Source of the DNA: Symbiodinium sp. CCMP2592
Taxonomy: Eukaryota > Sar > Dinophyceae > Suessiales > Symbiodiniaceae
Direction: 5' to 3'
DNA: 64,000 nt
Assembly (NCBI GenBank): GCA_905221615.1
Contig: CAJNDT010002779.1
Location: 1,481,501-1,545,500, forward strand
The notes beneath the pieces were generated by a model. The model was not told the origin of the DNA. It worked only from the letters and a program-made list of their open reading frames with translations, and ran no database searches. The translations under genes were made by a program, and so were the position numbers. Each line of letters opens with the position of its first letter. Position 1 is the first letter of the stretch. Of the stretch, positions 19,162 to 27,043 are shown piece after piece.

Positions 19162-19938
19162 ATGGCCTTGCAAGCCCTGGAGTACTTGTGCAAGTTCTCC
19201 GACAGCGACATCCAGACAGCTGGACGCCAGATAGACAGTGAGAAAGTCCGACGACTGTGTCACAGCTTGGTGGACTGCCTGGCCCAGCGAGTGACACAGA
19301 CGGACTCAGGGCAGACAGCCGCTGCATCTGCCGCACCTGCAGACAGCCAAGCCAGCCAGGCCTCTCCTCGGAAAAGGAGTGTGAGCAACAAGAGGGGCAA
19401 GGTGGACCCTTACAAGACAGACAGCGGTGCCGCTAAAGGTAGTGGCCAGCAGGCAGGCCAGGCAGGAGGTGCCGCTGCTGGTGGTGGCCAGCAGGCAGGC
19501 CAGGCAGGAAGAGACAAGAGCAGGCCGCCGACAAAGAACAAGCTGCCGAAAGACACTCAGGCAGACCAGGTAGCGCCACCGCCAGCTCCGCCAGCTCCGC
19601 CACAGACGAGCCAGTGGTCTGGCCAGAGTCAGAGCAGCCAGTCAGATTGGGGCAGCCAGTCAGACTGGTGGTCGACCAAACCTTGGTGGGAGTGGGAGAA
19701 AGAAAGCCAGACAGACAGCCCACCAATCCCGTCGACTGGACTGGTTGTGGCGAAAGGCAGACAGATCGGAGGCAGGGGCAGGTACAGCCATGCGCAGAAG
19801 ACGTACTTCTGCATTGTCCAATGCTTGAAATGCAAGGCCGAACCTTGCAACAAGAGGATGGAGGCAGAGGTGGACGGCCACTGGCCGCACTTCTGCCGTG
19901 CCTGCAAGCCCCACGGGGCGCCTGACCCTAAGTGGTAG
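19162..19938 (+). CDS. Unrecognised protein with Cys/His-rich C-terminus (putative zinc-binding)
   Basis: 258 residues plus TAG. The ATG at 19162 (MALQALEYLCKFSDSDIQ) was chosen because the frame upstream of it is only a CA and CAGA microsatellite. Residues 1-45 look like a helical domain (SEKVRRLCHSLVDCLAQR). Residues 60-190 are low complexity (Gln/Ala/Gly, then Pro and Ser/Trp/Gln, including QSDWGSQSDWWSTKPWWEW). Residues 214-258 carry Cys217, 221, 224, 229, His240, 243, Cys245, 248 and His251, arranged like a compact zinc site. I do not recognise the family. The neighbouring transposase-protease on the same strand, with the same CAG-rich codon use, makes an accessory protein of the same element possible, but this is only inference. 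The last part of the coding sequence is repeated in reverse just downstream (19957-19990). Confidence 0.6.
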   Translation: MALQALEYLCKFSDSDIQTAGRQIDSEKVRRLCHSLVDCLAQRVTQTDSGQTAAASAAPADSQASQASPRKRSVSNKRGKVDPYKTDSGAAKGSGQQAGQAGGAAAGGGQQAGQAGRDKSRPPTKNKLPKDTQADQVAPPPAPPAPPQTSQWSGQSQSSQSDWGSQSDWWSTKPWWEWEKESQTDSPPIPSTGLVVAKGRQIGGRGRYSHAQKTYFCIVQCLKCKAEPCNKRMEAEVDGHWPHFCRACKPHGAPDPKW

Positions 19939-19990
19939 GGCAGGCAGGCAGGCAGGCAGTGGCCGTCGACCTCTGCCTCCATCCTCTTGT
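19850..19990 (+). repeat. 34-bp inverted repeat linking coding end and 3' flank
   Basis: Bases 19850-19883 (ACAAGAGGATGGAGGCAGAG...) lie inside the coding sequence of the Cys/His-rich protein. Bases 19957-19990 (...CTCTGCCTCCATCCTCTTGT) are their reverse complement with 33 of 34 matching. The loop is 73 nt and contains the stop codon and a GGCA microsatellite. A transcript could fold into a long hairpin over the stop. Confidence 0.85.
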
Positions 19991-20149
19991 CAGCCAGACA
20001 GCTAGACAGACAAGGCAGTGGCCGGACAGCTAGACAGCCAGACAGAGACACACCCTTGCAGGCAAGAAAAAAAATCGCCTTCAGAGTGGGAATCGCTGAC
20101 TCATCAATCAAGCAGATAGAAGCAGATAGTGATTGTGCCTGTTGGCCAG

Positions 20150-20217
20150 GCGCCCGCGACCTGCCGCCAGACAGCCGTGTCAGCCCGCGACCTGCCGCCA
20201 GACAGCCGTGTCAGCAG
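20150..20217 (+). repeat. 31-bp tandem duplication
   Basis: Two exact copies of GCCCGCGACCTGCCGCCAGA plus CAGCCGTGTCA. Confidence 0.8.
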
Positions 20218-20455
20218 TGCAGCAGTGTACGGGCCCACAAAGAAGCTGTGGCTAGCAGAGTAATTAATTATTCGGTGGAAACCGTTCCGAACAAAACCTG
20301 CCTTAGCCTAAACGGCCCTAAACTCTGTGGGCTCTTCTATTCATGGATGTGCAGCCAAACCTAAACCTTTTGTGGTCAGAGAGAGGGGATTTGCAGTTTG
20401 CAGCGAGTCCGTGCCCCGTTTTTCAGAGAGGCAGGCAGTGCTGATTGCTCGCATT

Positions 20456-20523
20456 GCTCACGTTGTGGAAGCTCGCAGCCAGCAAGCAGCACACGTTGTG
20501 GAAGCTCGCAGCCAGCAAGCAGC
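20456..20523 (+). repeat. 33-bp tandem duplication
   Basis: Two copies of CACGTTGTGGAAGCTCGCAG plus CCAGCAAGCAGCA. The open frame across it is low complexity, and no gene is called. Confidence 0.8.
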
Positions 20524-20767
20524 AGACCGGAAAGCCCCTGTGAAGAAGACAGCCAGACCAGCAGGCCGGGCGACTCAAGAAAGCCCTTAAAATTCTTTCA
20601 CAAAGATGAATGCTGGCAGGCAGTCAGCATGGCCAGCCAGGAAGCAGCAGCAGCCACAGCCAGACAGGCTGATTCGAAACCTTCCTCCTCAACCTAAATC
20701 CTAAACCATAATTAAGAAATTAATTAATTACAAGGGTTTGGGGTTGTAATTAAAAGGGTTGCTTGAG

Positions 20768-20998
20768 AGGTTGGAAGGTGATTTCGGGCTCCGAGGCAGC
20801 CAGGCAGTGAGTGTGCAAGGCTTCAGGGAGTTCAGGGTTTCTTCGGAGGTTGGAAGGTGGGGTGGGGCTCAGAGGCAGCGAGGCAGTGAGTGCGCGAGGT
20901 TTCAGGGAGTTCAGGGCTTCTTCGGAGGTTGGAAGGTGGGGTGGGGCTCAGAGGCAGCGAGGCAGTGAGTGTGCAAGGTTTCAGGGAGTTCAGGGCTG
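20768..20998 (+). repeat. 79-bp minisatellite, three units
   Basis: Each unit has GAGGTTGGAAGGTG, GGGGCTC-GAGGCAG, AGGCAGTGAGTG and TTTCAGGGAGTTCAGGG. A related two-unit array (period about 88 bp) is at 25258-25420. Confidence 0.8.
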
Positions 20999-21029
20999 GG
21001 AAGTTGGGAGTAAGTACTTAGTAATTAAC

Positions 21030-21155
21030 TAATCAGTACTAGTAGTAGTAATAGTAGTAGTAGTAGTAGTACTAGCAGTAGTCATTGGCAGTCGTCGTCG
21101 TAGTAGTAGTAGTCGTAGTAATTAATTAGTTGTAGTAGTAGTAATTAGTGGTAAT
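21030..21155. repeat. AGT/GTC trinucleotide microsatellite with TAATTA interruptions
   Basis: TAGTAGTAGTAATAG-type repeat, interrupted by GTAATTAATTAGTTG and GTAATTAGTGG. Confidence 0.85.
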
Positions 21156-21160
21156 AGAAC

Positions 21161-22046
21161 TGGTTTCGCATGCTGGCTGGATTGTGCCACATCGTAGTAC
21201 AAGCTTAGTACTGGATGTGCCTCGCTTCGCATGCTGGCTGGATTGTGCCAAATCGTAGTACAAGCTTAGTACTGGATGTGCCTCGCTTCGCATGCTGGCT
21301 GGATTGTGCCACATCGTAGTACAAGCTTAGTACTGGATGTGCCTCGCTTCGCATGCTGGCTGGATTGTGCCACATCGTAGTACAAGCTTAGTACTGGATG
21401 TGCCTCGCTTCGCATGCTGGCTGGATTGTGCCACATCGTAGTACAAGCTTAGTACTGGATGTGCCTCGCTTCGCATGCTGGCTGGATTGTGCCAAATCGT
21501 AGTACAAGCTTAGTACTGGATGTGCCTCGCTTCGCATGCTGGCTGGATTGTGCCAAATCGTAGTACAAGCTTAGTACTGGATGTGCCTCGCTTCGCATGC
21601 TGGCTGGATTGTGCCACATCGTAGTACAAGCTTAGTACTGGATGTGCCTCGCTTCGCATGCTGGCTGGATTGTGCCAAATCGTAGTACAAGCTTAGTACT
21701 GGATGTGCCTCGCTTCGCATGCTGGCTGGATTGTGCCAAATCGTAGTACAAGCTTAGTACTGGATGTGCCTCGCTTCGCATGCTGGCTGGATTGTGCCAC
21801 ATCGTAGTACAAGCTTAGTACTGGATGTGCCTCGCTTCGCATGCTGGCTGGATTGTGCCAAATCGTAGTACAAGCTTAGTACTGGATGTGCCTCGCTTCG
21901 CATGCTGGCTGGATTGTGCCACATCGTAGTACAAGCTTAGTACTGGATGTGCCTCGCTTCGCATGCTGGCTGGATTGTGCCAAATCGTAGTACAAGCTTA
22001 GTACTGGATGTGCCTCGCTTCGCATGCTGGCTGGATTGTGCCAAAT
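21161..22046 (+). repeat. 61-bp satellite array, about 15 units
   Basis: Near-identical 61-bp units, fourteen GGATGTGCCT starts from 21212 to 22005. Units differ mainly at one position (GTGCCACATC or GTGCCAAATC), giving a two-state pattern. It runs directly into the 11-bp array. Confidence 0.95.
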
Positions 22047-22412
22047 CACACCTCCACAACACCTCACACAACAACTCCACAACACCTCCACACACACTTC
22101 CACAACACTTCCACAACACCTCCACAACACCTCCACAACACCTCCACAACACTTCCACAACACCTCCACAACACTTCCACAACACGTCCACAACACCTCT
22201 ACAACACTTCCACAACACCTCCACAACACCTCCACAACACTTCCACAACACCTACATCCACAACACTCTCCACAACACTCCACAACACCTCCACAACACC
22301 TCCACAACACCTCCACAACACCTCCACAACACCTCCACAACACCTCCACAACACCTCCACAACACCTCCACAACAACTCCACAACACTCCCACAACACTC
22401 CCACAACACCCA
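22047..22412 (+). repeat. 11-bp minisatellite array (CCTCCACAACA), second copy
   Basis: About 33 units, same composition as 16429-16783. Ends CACAACACCCAAATCAGCAATGA, as does the first array. Confidence 0.92.
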
Positions 22413-22509
22413 AATCAGCAATGAAGCTTGGCTCAAAGAATAAACCCCTGTGGTTTGCGCTGTTCTTAACAGGCGAAGGAATTCTCCTGATCTTTCTGGG
22501 CATCATGGG

Positions 22510-22548
22510 CCACACTACTAACCACTGAGCCAAAATTTGTTTTGGCTT
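22510..22548 (-). repeat. tRNA-like head with extended 5' end
   Basis: Minus strand reads AAAACAAATTTTGGCTCAGTGG. It matches AATTTTGGCTCAGTGG at 18062. The string ATTTTGGCTCA is also the end of the dinoflagellate spliced leader, but the tRNA A-box explains it equally well. Confidence 0.4.
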
Positions 22549-22643
22549 GAGGCCTCGGCCAATTCCCTTTTGGATCTGGCAAATCCTGTCTAGCTCGCTT
22601 GAGTCCCTTTGATGAACCTCAATCCGCATCGGGAAAACCAAAA

Positions 22644-22724
22644 TGACGGGCCCGGGAATCGAGCCCGCATACAATACATGAACCTGGCCGGAGTCGACGC
22701 CTTGCCCACTGAGCTACGGTGTCC
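22644..22724 (-). repeat. tRNA-derived SINE-like element 3
   Basis: Minus strand: GGACACCGTAGCTCAGTGGG is an excellent tRNA start with A-box. B-box GGGCTCGATTCCCGG is followed by GCCCGTCATTTT, the same tail as element 1. The acceptor ends do not pair. Any tRNA function is unlikely. Confidence 0.6.
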
Positions 22725-22865
22725 ATGTTATTCCAAGTCTCAAGGGCATATGATGGCTGGATTGCTGGGATGATGGTGAAAACTCGTAATTGCTGGAAGT
22801 GCAGCGTCTTTCAGGCTGGCTGGAATTTGCCAAATGAATCAAATTAATTAATTACGGTTTCTAGA

Positions 22866-22905
22866 CACCTTGCAAAATTTTTTTGCATCCATTTCGCCAA
22901 GCATG
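22866..22905. repeat. Short dispersed repeat, copy 1
   Basis: CACCTTGCAAAATTTTTTTGCATCC followed by TTCGCCAAGCAT. Repeated at 23336-23378. Contains the palindrome-like TGCAAAATTTTTTTGCA. Confidence 0.65.
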
Positions 22906-22969
22906 CTCCTCTAGCACACTGGTGGAAGGCTGGGTGTTGATACCACATGCCTCCACAATGGATGCTTTG

Positions 22970-23093
22970 GTTCAGGGGCCCTCCGCTGTGATCTTCGCTG
23001 TTGCCTCAGGGTCCCACCGAGTGATTGGTCACTCCCCCTGCAATACCGAGGAATAAACCTCACACCCTGAGGCACCTAAAAGGCTTGTGGATC
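22970..23093. repeat. Dispersed repeat of about 115 bp, copy 1
   Basis: CAGGGGCCCTCCGCTGTGATCTTC, GCCTCAGGGTCCCACCG and CCTGAGGCACC occur in order. The same order is at 26297-26399. In the reverse direction the second copy carries a B-box-like GCTCAATTCCC, so it may be SINE-related. Confidence 0.55.
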
Positions 23094-23129
23094 TCGTCCG
23101 GGTCGTCCTTGACCCGGTCTTCGTAGTCA

Positions 23130-23205
23130 TCCTTGTAGCCTGACAAGAGCCAGATCTTTAACCACTGAGCTATGAAAACCCTGGGGAGGTGGATTGAAGA
23201 ATCAT
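23130..23205 (-). repeat. tRNA-like head
   Basis: Minus strand CCAGGGTTTTCATAGCTCAGTGGTTAAAGATC has a clear A-box. No B box within normal distance. Confidence 0.4.
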
Positions 23206-23227
23206 TTGAACAAACATGCTGCCCCCG

Positions 23228-23280
23228 TGACCAGGGTGGGTTTGGCTTAGTGGTTAGAGCAACGTCTCTCGACAGGACGG
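23228..23280 (+). repeat. tRNA-like head, copy 1
   Basis: GTGACCAGGGTGGGTTTGGCTTAGTGGTTAGAGC; the same string with two changes is at 27566-27601. No B box follows. Confidence 0.45.
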
Positions 23281-23335
23281 ATGCTGGCTGGATTGTGCTG
23301 GATTGTAGTACAAGCCTCAAGGCCTAGGGTTTTTA

Positions 23336-23440
23336 AACCCCTTGCAAATTTTTTTTTGCATCGAATTCGCCAAGCATAATTACAAGCTTAGTGCATGCTG
23401 GCTGGATTGTGCCAAATCGTAGTACAAGCATAGGAATCAA
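23336..23440 (+). repeat. Short repeat copy 2 joined to a solo satellite unit with TAATTA
   Basis: CCTTGCAAATTTTTTTTTGC followed by TTCGCCAAGCATAATTACAAGCTTAG. The satellite core normally reads TAGTACAAGCTTAG, so the TA of TACAAG here is TAATTA. Confidence 0.65.
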
Positions 23441-24380
23441 TCCGGTAGGTGGAACTCCTCGAGCAGATCCTGTACACCTTACAGGAGATGCAGGCAGGCA
23501 GATCATCAATAATTAGCTCGCCTGAATTTTGACAGAATCCAGAGGTGGAACTTGGGCGCCTCGGCCAGAAGTTGGCCTGCATGGAAGGCAGACAGGCCCG
23601 CTCAAGCTTTGGCTCCGACGCATACCAGCCTCTATCGGCAATGGGGTAAAATATGATAATTTCATGCAGTGGGAGCGATAGATCTTTTGTTCCTTTGTAA
23701 ACAGGACAGACAGCTCTGCGACCCCATGGATGTGGAGCGCCATGCGGCCTCGGCAGAGAGCCACGCAGAAAGACAGGTAGTCAGACTGAACACGGTCCGG
23801 GCAAGGCTGCGGCAAGCAGGCCCACCGGTGTCGTGGGCCTTGCTGTGCTGGTGCCTGTGAGACAGGCAGCCAGCAAGACAGAAAGACAGACAGGCTGTCA
23901 GAACAGTACGTTAACCTTCAACCCTAAGCCCTGAACCTTAAACCTGAAACCCTAAACCCCAGACTCAGAAAGCCAGCCAGATCTGTCATCTGTCGATCTA
24001 TAGTCAGTGAGGCAGGCTAGGACAGCCAAGCTCACCAGCGAGACGGGTAACGGAAAAGTAGGGTTTGATTCCGGAGAGGGAGCCTGATGAACTAATTCGA
24101 TGCTGCGACAGTAATTAATCGAAATCAGTAATTACGAGAGGAACACTTCGTTCAGATTCTTGGTTAATTTTTGTGGCTTGCTGAAAAGCTAAGACCACGA
24201 AGCTATCATCCTGAGACCTGCAGCAGAAAGGCCCAAGCAGCCAGAGCCCCCAGACGGACAGCACACCGGCAGTGACGTGAAGGCCGGGCTATCTACGGGC
24301 TCGGAGAATCCAGGCAAGTAATTAGATCAAAAGCCTTCAACCCCGGGCTTGCAGGCCATGGAACGCCTGCCAGAAGAGAC
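23441..24380. other. CAG-rich stretch, no convincing gene
   Basis: A frame at 23669-23860 on the plus strand (LLFLCKQDRQLCDPMDVERH...) is short and matches nothing I know. Around 23920-23965 there is a short telomere-like run (CCTGAAACCCTAAACCCC). The rest is NCAG-rich. Confidence 0.4.
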
Positions 24381-24447
24381 CGCCAGCCAGGCAGCCAGCC
24401 AGGCAGACAGGTCGATCTCAAATGACTCCAATAATTAATTAATTAGT

Positions 24448-24525
24448 CTCCATTGTAGTTGCTTTTGTTGGTTTAATTAACAAGATTTAGAAATTAGGTA
24501 TTCCCAAAAAGGAACTGCAATGGAG
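24448..24525. repeat. MITE-like foldback element, family P copy 2
   Basis: CTCCATTGTAGTTGCTTTTG / GGAACTGCAATGGAG. Internal GGTTTAATTAAC where the copy at 6143 has GGTTTAACC. Confidence 0.75.
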
Positions 24526-24558
24526 ACTAATTAATTAATTAATTAGGTAATGGTCGAC

Positions 24559-24752
24559 AGGGATAGTTGAGGGCATTCGTATTTAACTGTCAAAGGTGAA
24601 GGCTCTTGGATTTGTTAAAGACGGACTAATTACTGCGAAAGCATTTGCAAAGGATGTTTTCATTGATCAAGAACGAAAGTTAGGGGATCGAAGACGATCA
24701 GATACCGTCCTAGTTTTAACCGTAAACTCTGCCAACTAGAGATTGGAGGTCG
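24559..24752 (+). pseudogene. Small-subunit (18S) rRNA fragment, copy 1
   Basis: GGGCATTCGTATTTAACTGTC, TTGGATTTGTTAAAGACGG, GCATTTGCAAAGGATGTTTTC, GAACGAAAGTTAGGGGATCG, AGACGATCAGATACCGTCC and AGAGATTGGAGGTCG are in 18S order from its central region. Changes from the conserved sequence (GTTTTAACCGTAAAC, GCCAACTAG, and an inserted AATT in GGACTAATTACTGCG) show it is not functional. Confidence 0.9.
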
Positions 24753-24840
24753 AAACCGAGCCAGCTGCTGAGCCGGCAGTCAGCCAGGCAGCCAGCCAGG
24801 CAGACAGGTCGATCTCAAATGACTCCAATAATTAATTAGT

Positions 24841-24917
24841 CTCCATTGTAGTTGCTTTTGTTGGTTTAATTAACCAGATTTAGAAATTAGGTATTCCCAA
24901 AAAGGAACTGCAATGGA
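24841..24917. repeat. MITE-like foldback element, family P copy 3
   Basis: Duplicate of the element at 24448-24525, with GGTTTAATTAACC inside. Confidence 0.75.
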
Positions 24918-24947
24918 GACTAATTAATTAATTAGGTAATGGTCGAC

Positions 24948-25228
24948 AGGGATAGTTGAGGGCATTCGTATTTAACTGTCAAAGGTGAAGGCTTTTGGAT
25001 TTGTTAAAGACGGACTAATTACTGCGAAAGCATTTGCAAAGGATGTTTTCATTGATCAAGAACGAAAGTTAGGGGATCGAAGACGATCAGATACCGTCCT
25101 AGTTTTAACCGTAAACTCTGCCAACTAGAGATTGGAGGTCGACACCCAGACGACTCCTTCAGCACCTTATGAGAAATCAAAGTCTGTAAGGATTGACAGA
25201 TTGATAGCTCTTTCTTGATTCTATGGGT
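24948..25228 (+). pseudogene. Small-subunit (18S) rRNA fragment, copy 2, extended and internally deleted
   Basis: Repeats copy 1, then continues with ACGACTCCTTCAGCACC, ATGAGAAATCAAAGTCT, and jumps to GTAAGGATTGACAGATTGAT and AGCTCTTTCTTGATTCTATG. In a normal 18S gene the last two blocks lie well downstream of the first two, so a large internal piece is missing. A pseudogene of rDNA origin. Confidence 0.9.
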
Positions 25229-25257
25229 GCAACAAAAAAGGGTCTGGAGTGGGTTCA

Positions 25258-25420
25258 GGGTCGTTTCGGTGGTTGGAAGGCAAGGGCTCCGAGGCAGTCA
25301 GGCAGTGAGTGCGCAAGGCTTCAGGGTTTTGGGGTTTTGGTTCAGGGTTGTTTCGGTCGTTGGAAGGCAGTAGGGGCTCCGAGGCAGTCAGGCAGTGAGT
25401 GAGTGCGCCAGGCTTCAGGG
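25258..25420 (+). repeat. 88-bp minisatellite, two units
   Basis: GTTGGAAGGC, GGGCTCCGAGGCAGTCAGGC, AGTGAGTGCGC and AGGCTTCAGGG occur twice. Related to the 79-bp array at 20768-20998. Confidence 0.75.
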
Positions 25421-25449
25421 TTCTTTTTTTTTTTGTGTGTTTTTCGTGC

Positions 25450-25625
25450 TGGATTGGAGTACTATGACTGGATTGCGCTGGATTGTAGTCTGGCTGCTGG
25501 CTGGATTGTGCTGGATTGTAGTACCTGCTGGCTGGATTGTGCTGGATTGTAGTACGGCATTAGTACTGGAAGTCGGATGCTGGCAGGATGGTGCTTTCTC
25601 GTAGTACAACCTTAGTACTGGAAGT
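25450..25625 (+). repeat. Irregular cluster of satellite half-units
   Basis: GGCTGGATTGTGCTGGATTGTAGTAC-type pieces about every 30-35 bp, then GGCATTAGTACTGGAAG and CGTAGTACAACCTTAGTACTGG. Looks like a seed or decay stage of the 61/104-bp satellites. Confidence 0.7.
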
Positions 25626-25794
25626 GGTGGTTGTATTTGGTTTTCTTGCAAGCTGGCAGGATCGAAGGCGGGACAGCCTCGCGCCCCACAGAAGCAAGCA
25701 GAGAAGCAGAAACAGAAGACGGCACAAGGCACAACAACGAGCGGCAAAAGGAAAAAAACAAATGAATTCCTTACATTGCCAACTTCCCCCGGCG

Positions 25795-25866
25795 GTGTGG
25801 TGGTGGCACAGCTGTGTAAGGGTGTGTCCCTGCACAGAGGTCCGGGTTCGAGTCCCGGTCGGGGTG
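25795..25866 (+). repeat. tRNA-like sequence with enlarged anticodon loop
   Basis: D-arm-like TGTGGTGGTGGCACA, anticodon-stem-like CTGTG/CACAG enclosing a 16-base loop (TAAGGGTGTGTCCCTG), and a perfect T arm CCGGGTTCGAGTCCCGG. The acceptor ends (CCCCCGG at the left, TCGGGGT at the right) pair at six of seven positions. The 16-base loop could hold a small insertion. Possible tRNA pseudogene. Confidence 0.45.
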
Positions 25867-25939
25867 TTTGGGCGATGCCATTGTGTTGACCCTTTATACG
25901 GAAAGTTCCAGAATGGATGAGTGTCTTCCCCGTAGCTTG

Positions 25940-26035
25940 ACCCAGGGTCTTGATGGTGTAGTGGTACATCACCTGGCTTCGTGACATTAGTACTGGATGT
26001 GCCTCGTTTCGATCCCCAGGGGTTTTGCCAGGCTC
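25940..26035 (+). repeat. Chimera of a tRNA-like 5' half and a satellite unit
   Basis: TTGATGGTGTAGTGGTACATCACCTGG is a good tRNA 5' half. It is followed by GACATTAGTACTGGATGTGCCTCG (the satellite sequence) and then GTTTCGATCCCCAGGGG, which is B-box-like where the normal satellite has GCTTCGCATGCTGG. Confidence 0.5.
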
Positions 26036-26051
26036 TGGAACGGGCTGGAGC

Positions 26052-26196
26052 AATTAATTACTGGATGTGGCCGGATTCTGGCTGAATTGTGCCACGAGCC
26101 CGAAAACATCGGAAGCTGTGCAAAATGCCATTTGCCAATCGTTGTGCCACGAGCCCGCAAACATCGGAAGCTTTGCAAAATGCCAATTGCCAAAAA
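26052..26196 (+). repeat. Solo satellite fragment and ~60-bp tandem duplication
   Basis: AATTAATTACTGGATGTGGC is a satellite piece with TA(ATTA). Then TTGTGCCACGAGCCCGAAAA, CATCGGAAGCT and TGCAAAATGCCA occur twice. Confidence 0.65.
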
Positions 26197-26296
26197 AATT
26201 TTTTCCTCCAGCTGCTCCCGGCCGCCAGAGGTTGATCCCATGCTCCTTGAAGCCGGTGCCAACACCAGCTTGGAGCCGAATGATGGGATCAAGTTA

Positions 26297-26399
26297 TTGC
26301 AGGGCCCTCCACGTGATCTTCACAAGCCTCAGGGCCCACCGGGTGGGAATTGAGCATCCACCCCCCTGCTCGAGGAAAACCTCGCTCCCTGAGGCACCA
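26297..26399. repeat. Dispersed repeat of about 115 bp, copy 2
   Basis: CAGGGCCCTCCACGTGATCTTC through CCTGAGGCACC, as at 22970-23093. Confidence 0.55.
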
Positions 26400-27040
26400 G
26401 TTTTGCACACCCTGGAGTCGCTTTGCCGCTCTGGATTGTTGTACAACCTTTGTGCTGCCTTGTATCGGGAGCTTGCAGCATAATGCTTTTCTCGTAGAAC
26501 AATCTTAATTAGTACTGGGACTGGCTGGATTGTGCTGGATTGTAGTTCCGCATCAGTTGGTAATTAATTAATTACAAGCACTGCTGCCGATTCCTGCAGC
26601 AGCAAGCGAAAAAGAGCTTGCAAATCATTCTTCCGATGCAAATGAAATCCAATGCTCACAATGATTTGATGCAGCCACCAGCTCCGATTCTACCCAATGG
26701 CCCGGAGGCACATCGTATGACTCGAGGTGCAGACAGCAAAGGTGCAGGGGCTCAATCCCCGGGGGTGTCATGGCAAGACGCAGGCCCGGTCGGGATCCGG
26801 GGAGTGGATGGAGTCGCCAGTCCCGATGCATGGTGAGGAGCTCGCTGCTCAATTGCAGGGCCACTGCCAGATTGCTGGTGGCAGGTATTCTGAGTCTCCT
26901 GTCGAACTCGAGACTCGAGCCTTCAATCGTATGTCCAGCGACGGCTCAGGTTCCAACTTGCCGGTGAACTCAGTGTTGTGGTGTGTGGCTGTCAAGCTGC
27001 CAGTCAAGCTTCCAGGCTTCAGATGGGTTTAAGGTTAGGG
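26400..27040. other. No gene seen; satellite and tRNA-like scraps
   Basis: At about 26493-26555, CAATCTTAATTAGTACTGGG and GGCTGGATTGTGCTGGATTG are satellite pieces, again with TTAATTAG. At 26755, GGGGCTCAATCCCCGGGGGTGTCATGG looks like a B box followed by a GTCAT tail. The open frames are unremarkable. Confidence 0.4.
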
Positions 27041-27043
27041 TGT

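Larger units (their letters stand above)
24384..25145 (+). repeat. Tandem segmental duplication (~390-397 bp unit) of an rDNA-MITE chimera
   Basis: Two copies, offset 397 bp near the left end. Each has CAGCCAGGCAGCCAGCCAGG, then TCGATCTCAAATGACTCCAA, a TA(ATTA)n run, a family P foldback, another TA(ATTA)n run, then an SSU rRNA fragment. Copy 2 has one ATTA unit less in each run; one base differs in the rRNA part (GGCTCTTGG versus GGCTTTTGG). Confidence 0.9.

Noticed and set aside
22427-22528. Small hydrophobic peptide after the second 11-bp array (MKLGSKNKPLWFALFLTGEG...)
   Set aside because: 34 residues only, and the frame is open because of the adjacent repeat; its end runs into a tRNA-like head. 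No support for a gene.
24559-25228. Functional rRNA gene
   Set aside because: Only a central piece is present, with substitutions at conserved positions, inserted AATT and a large deletion.
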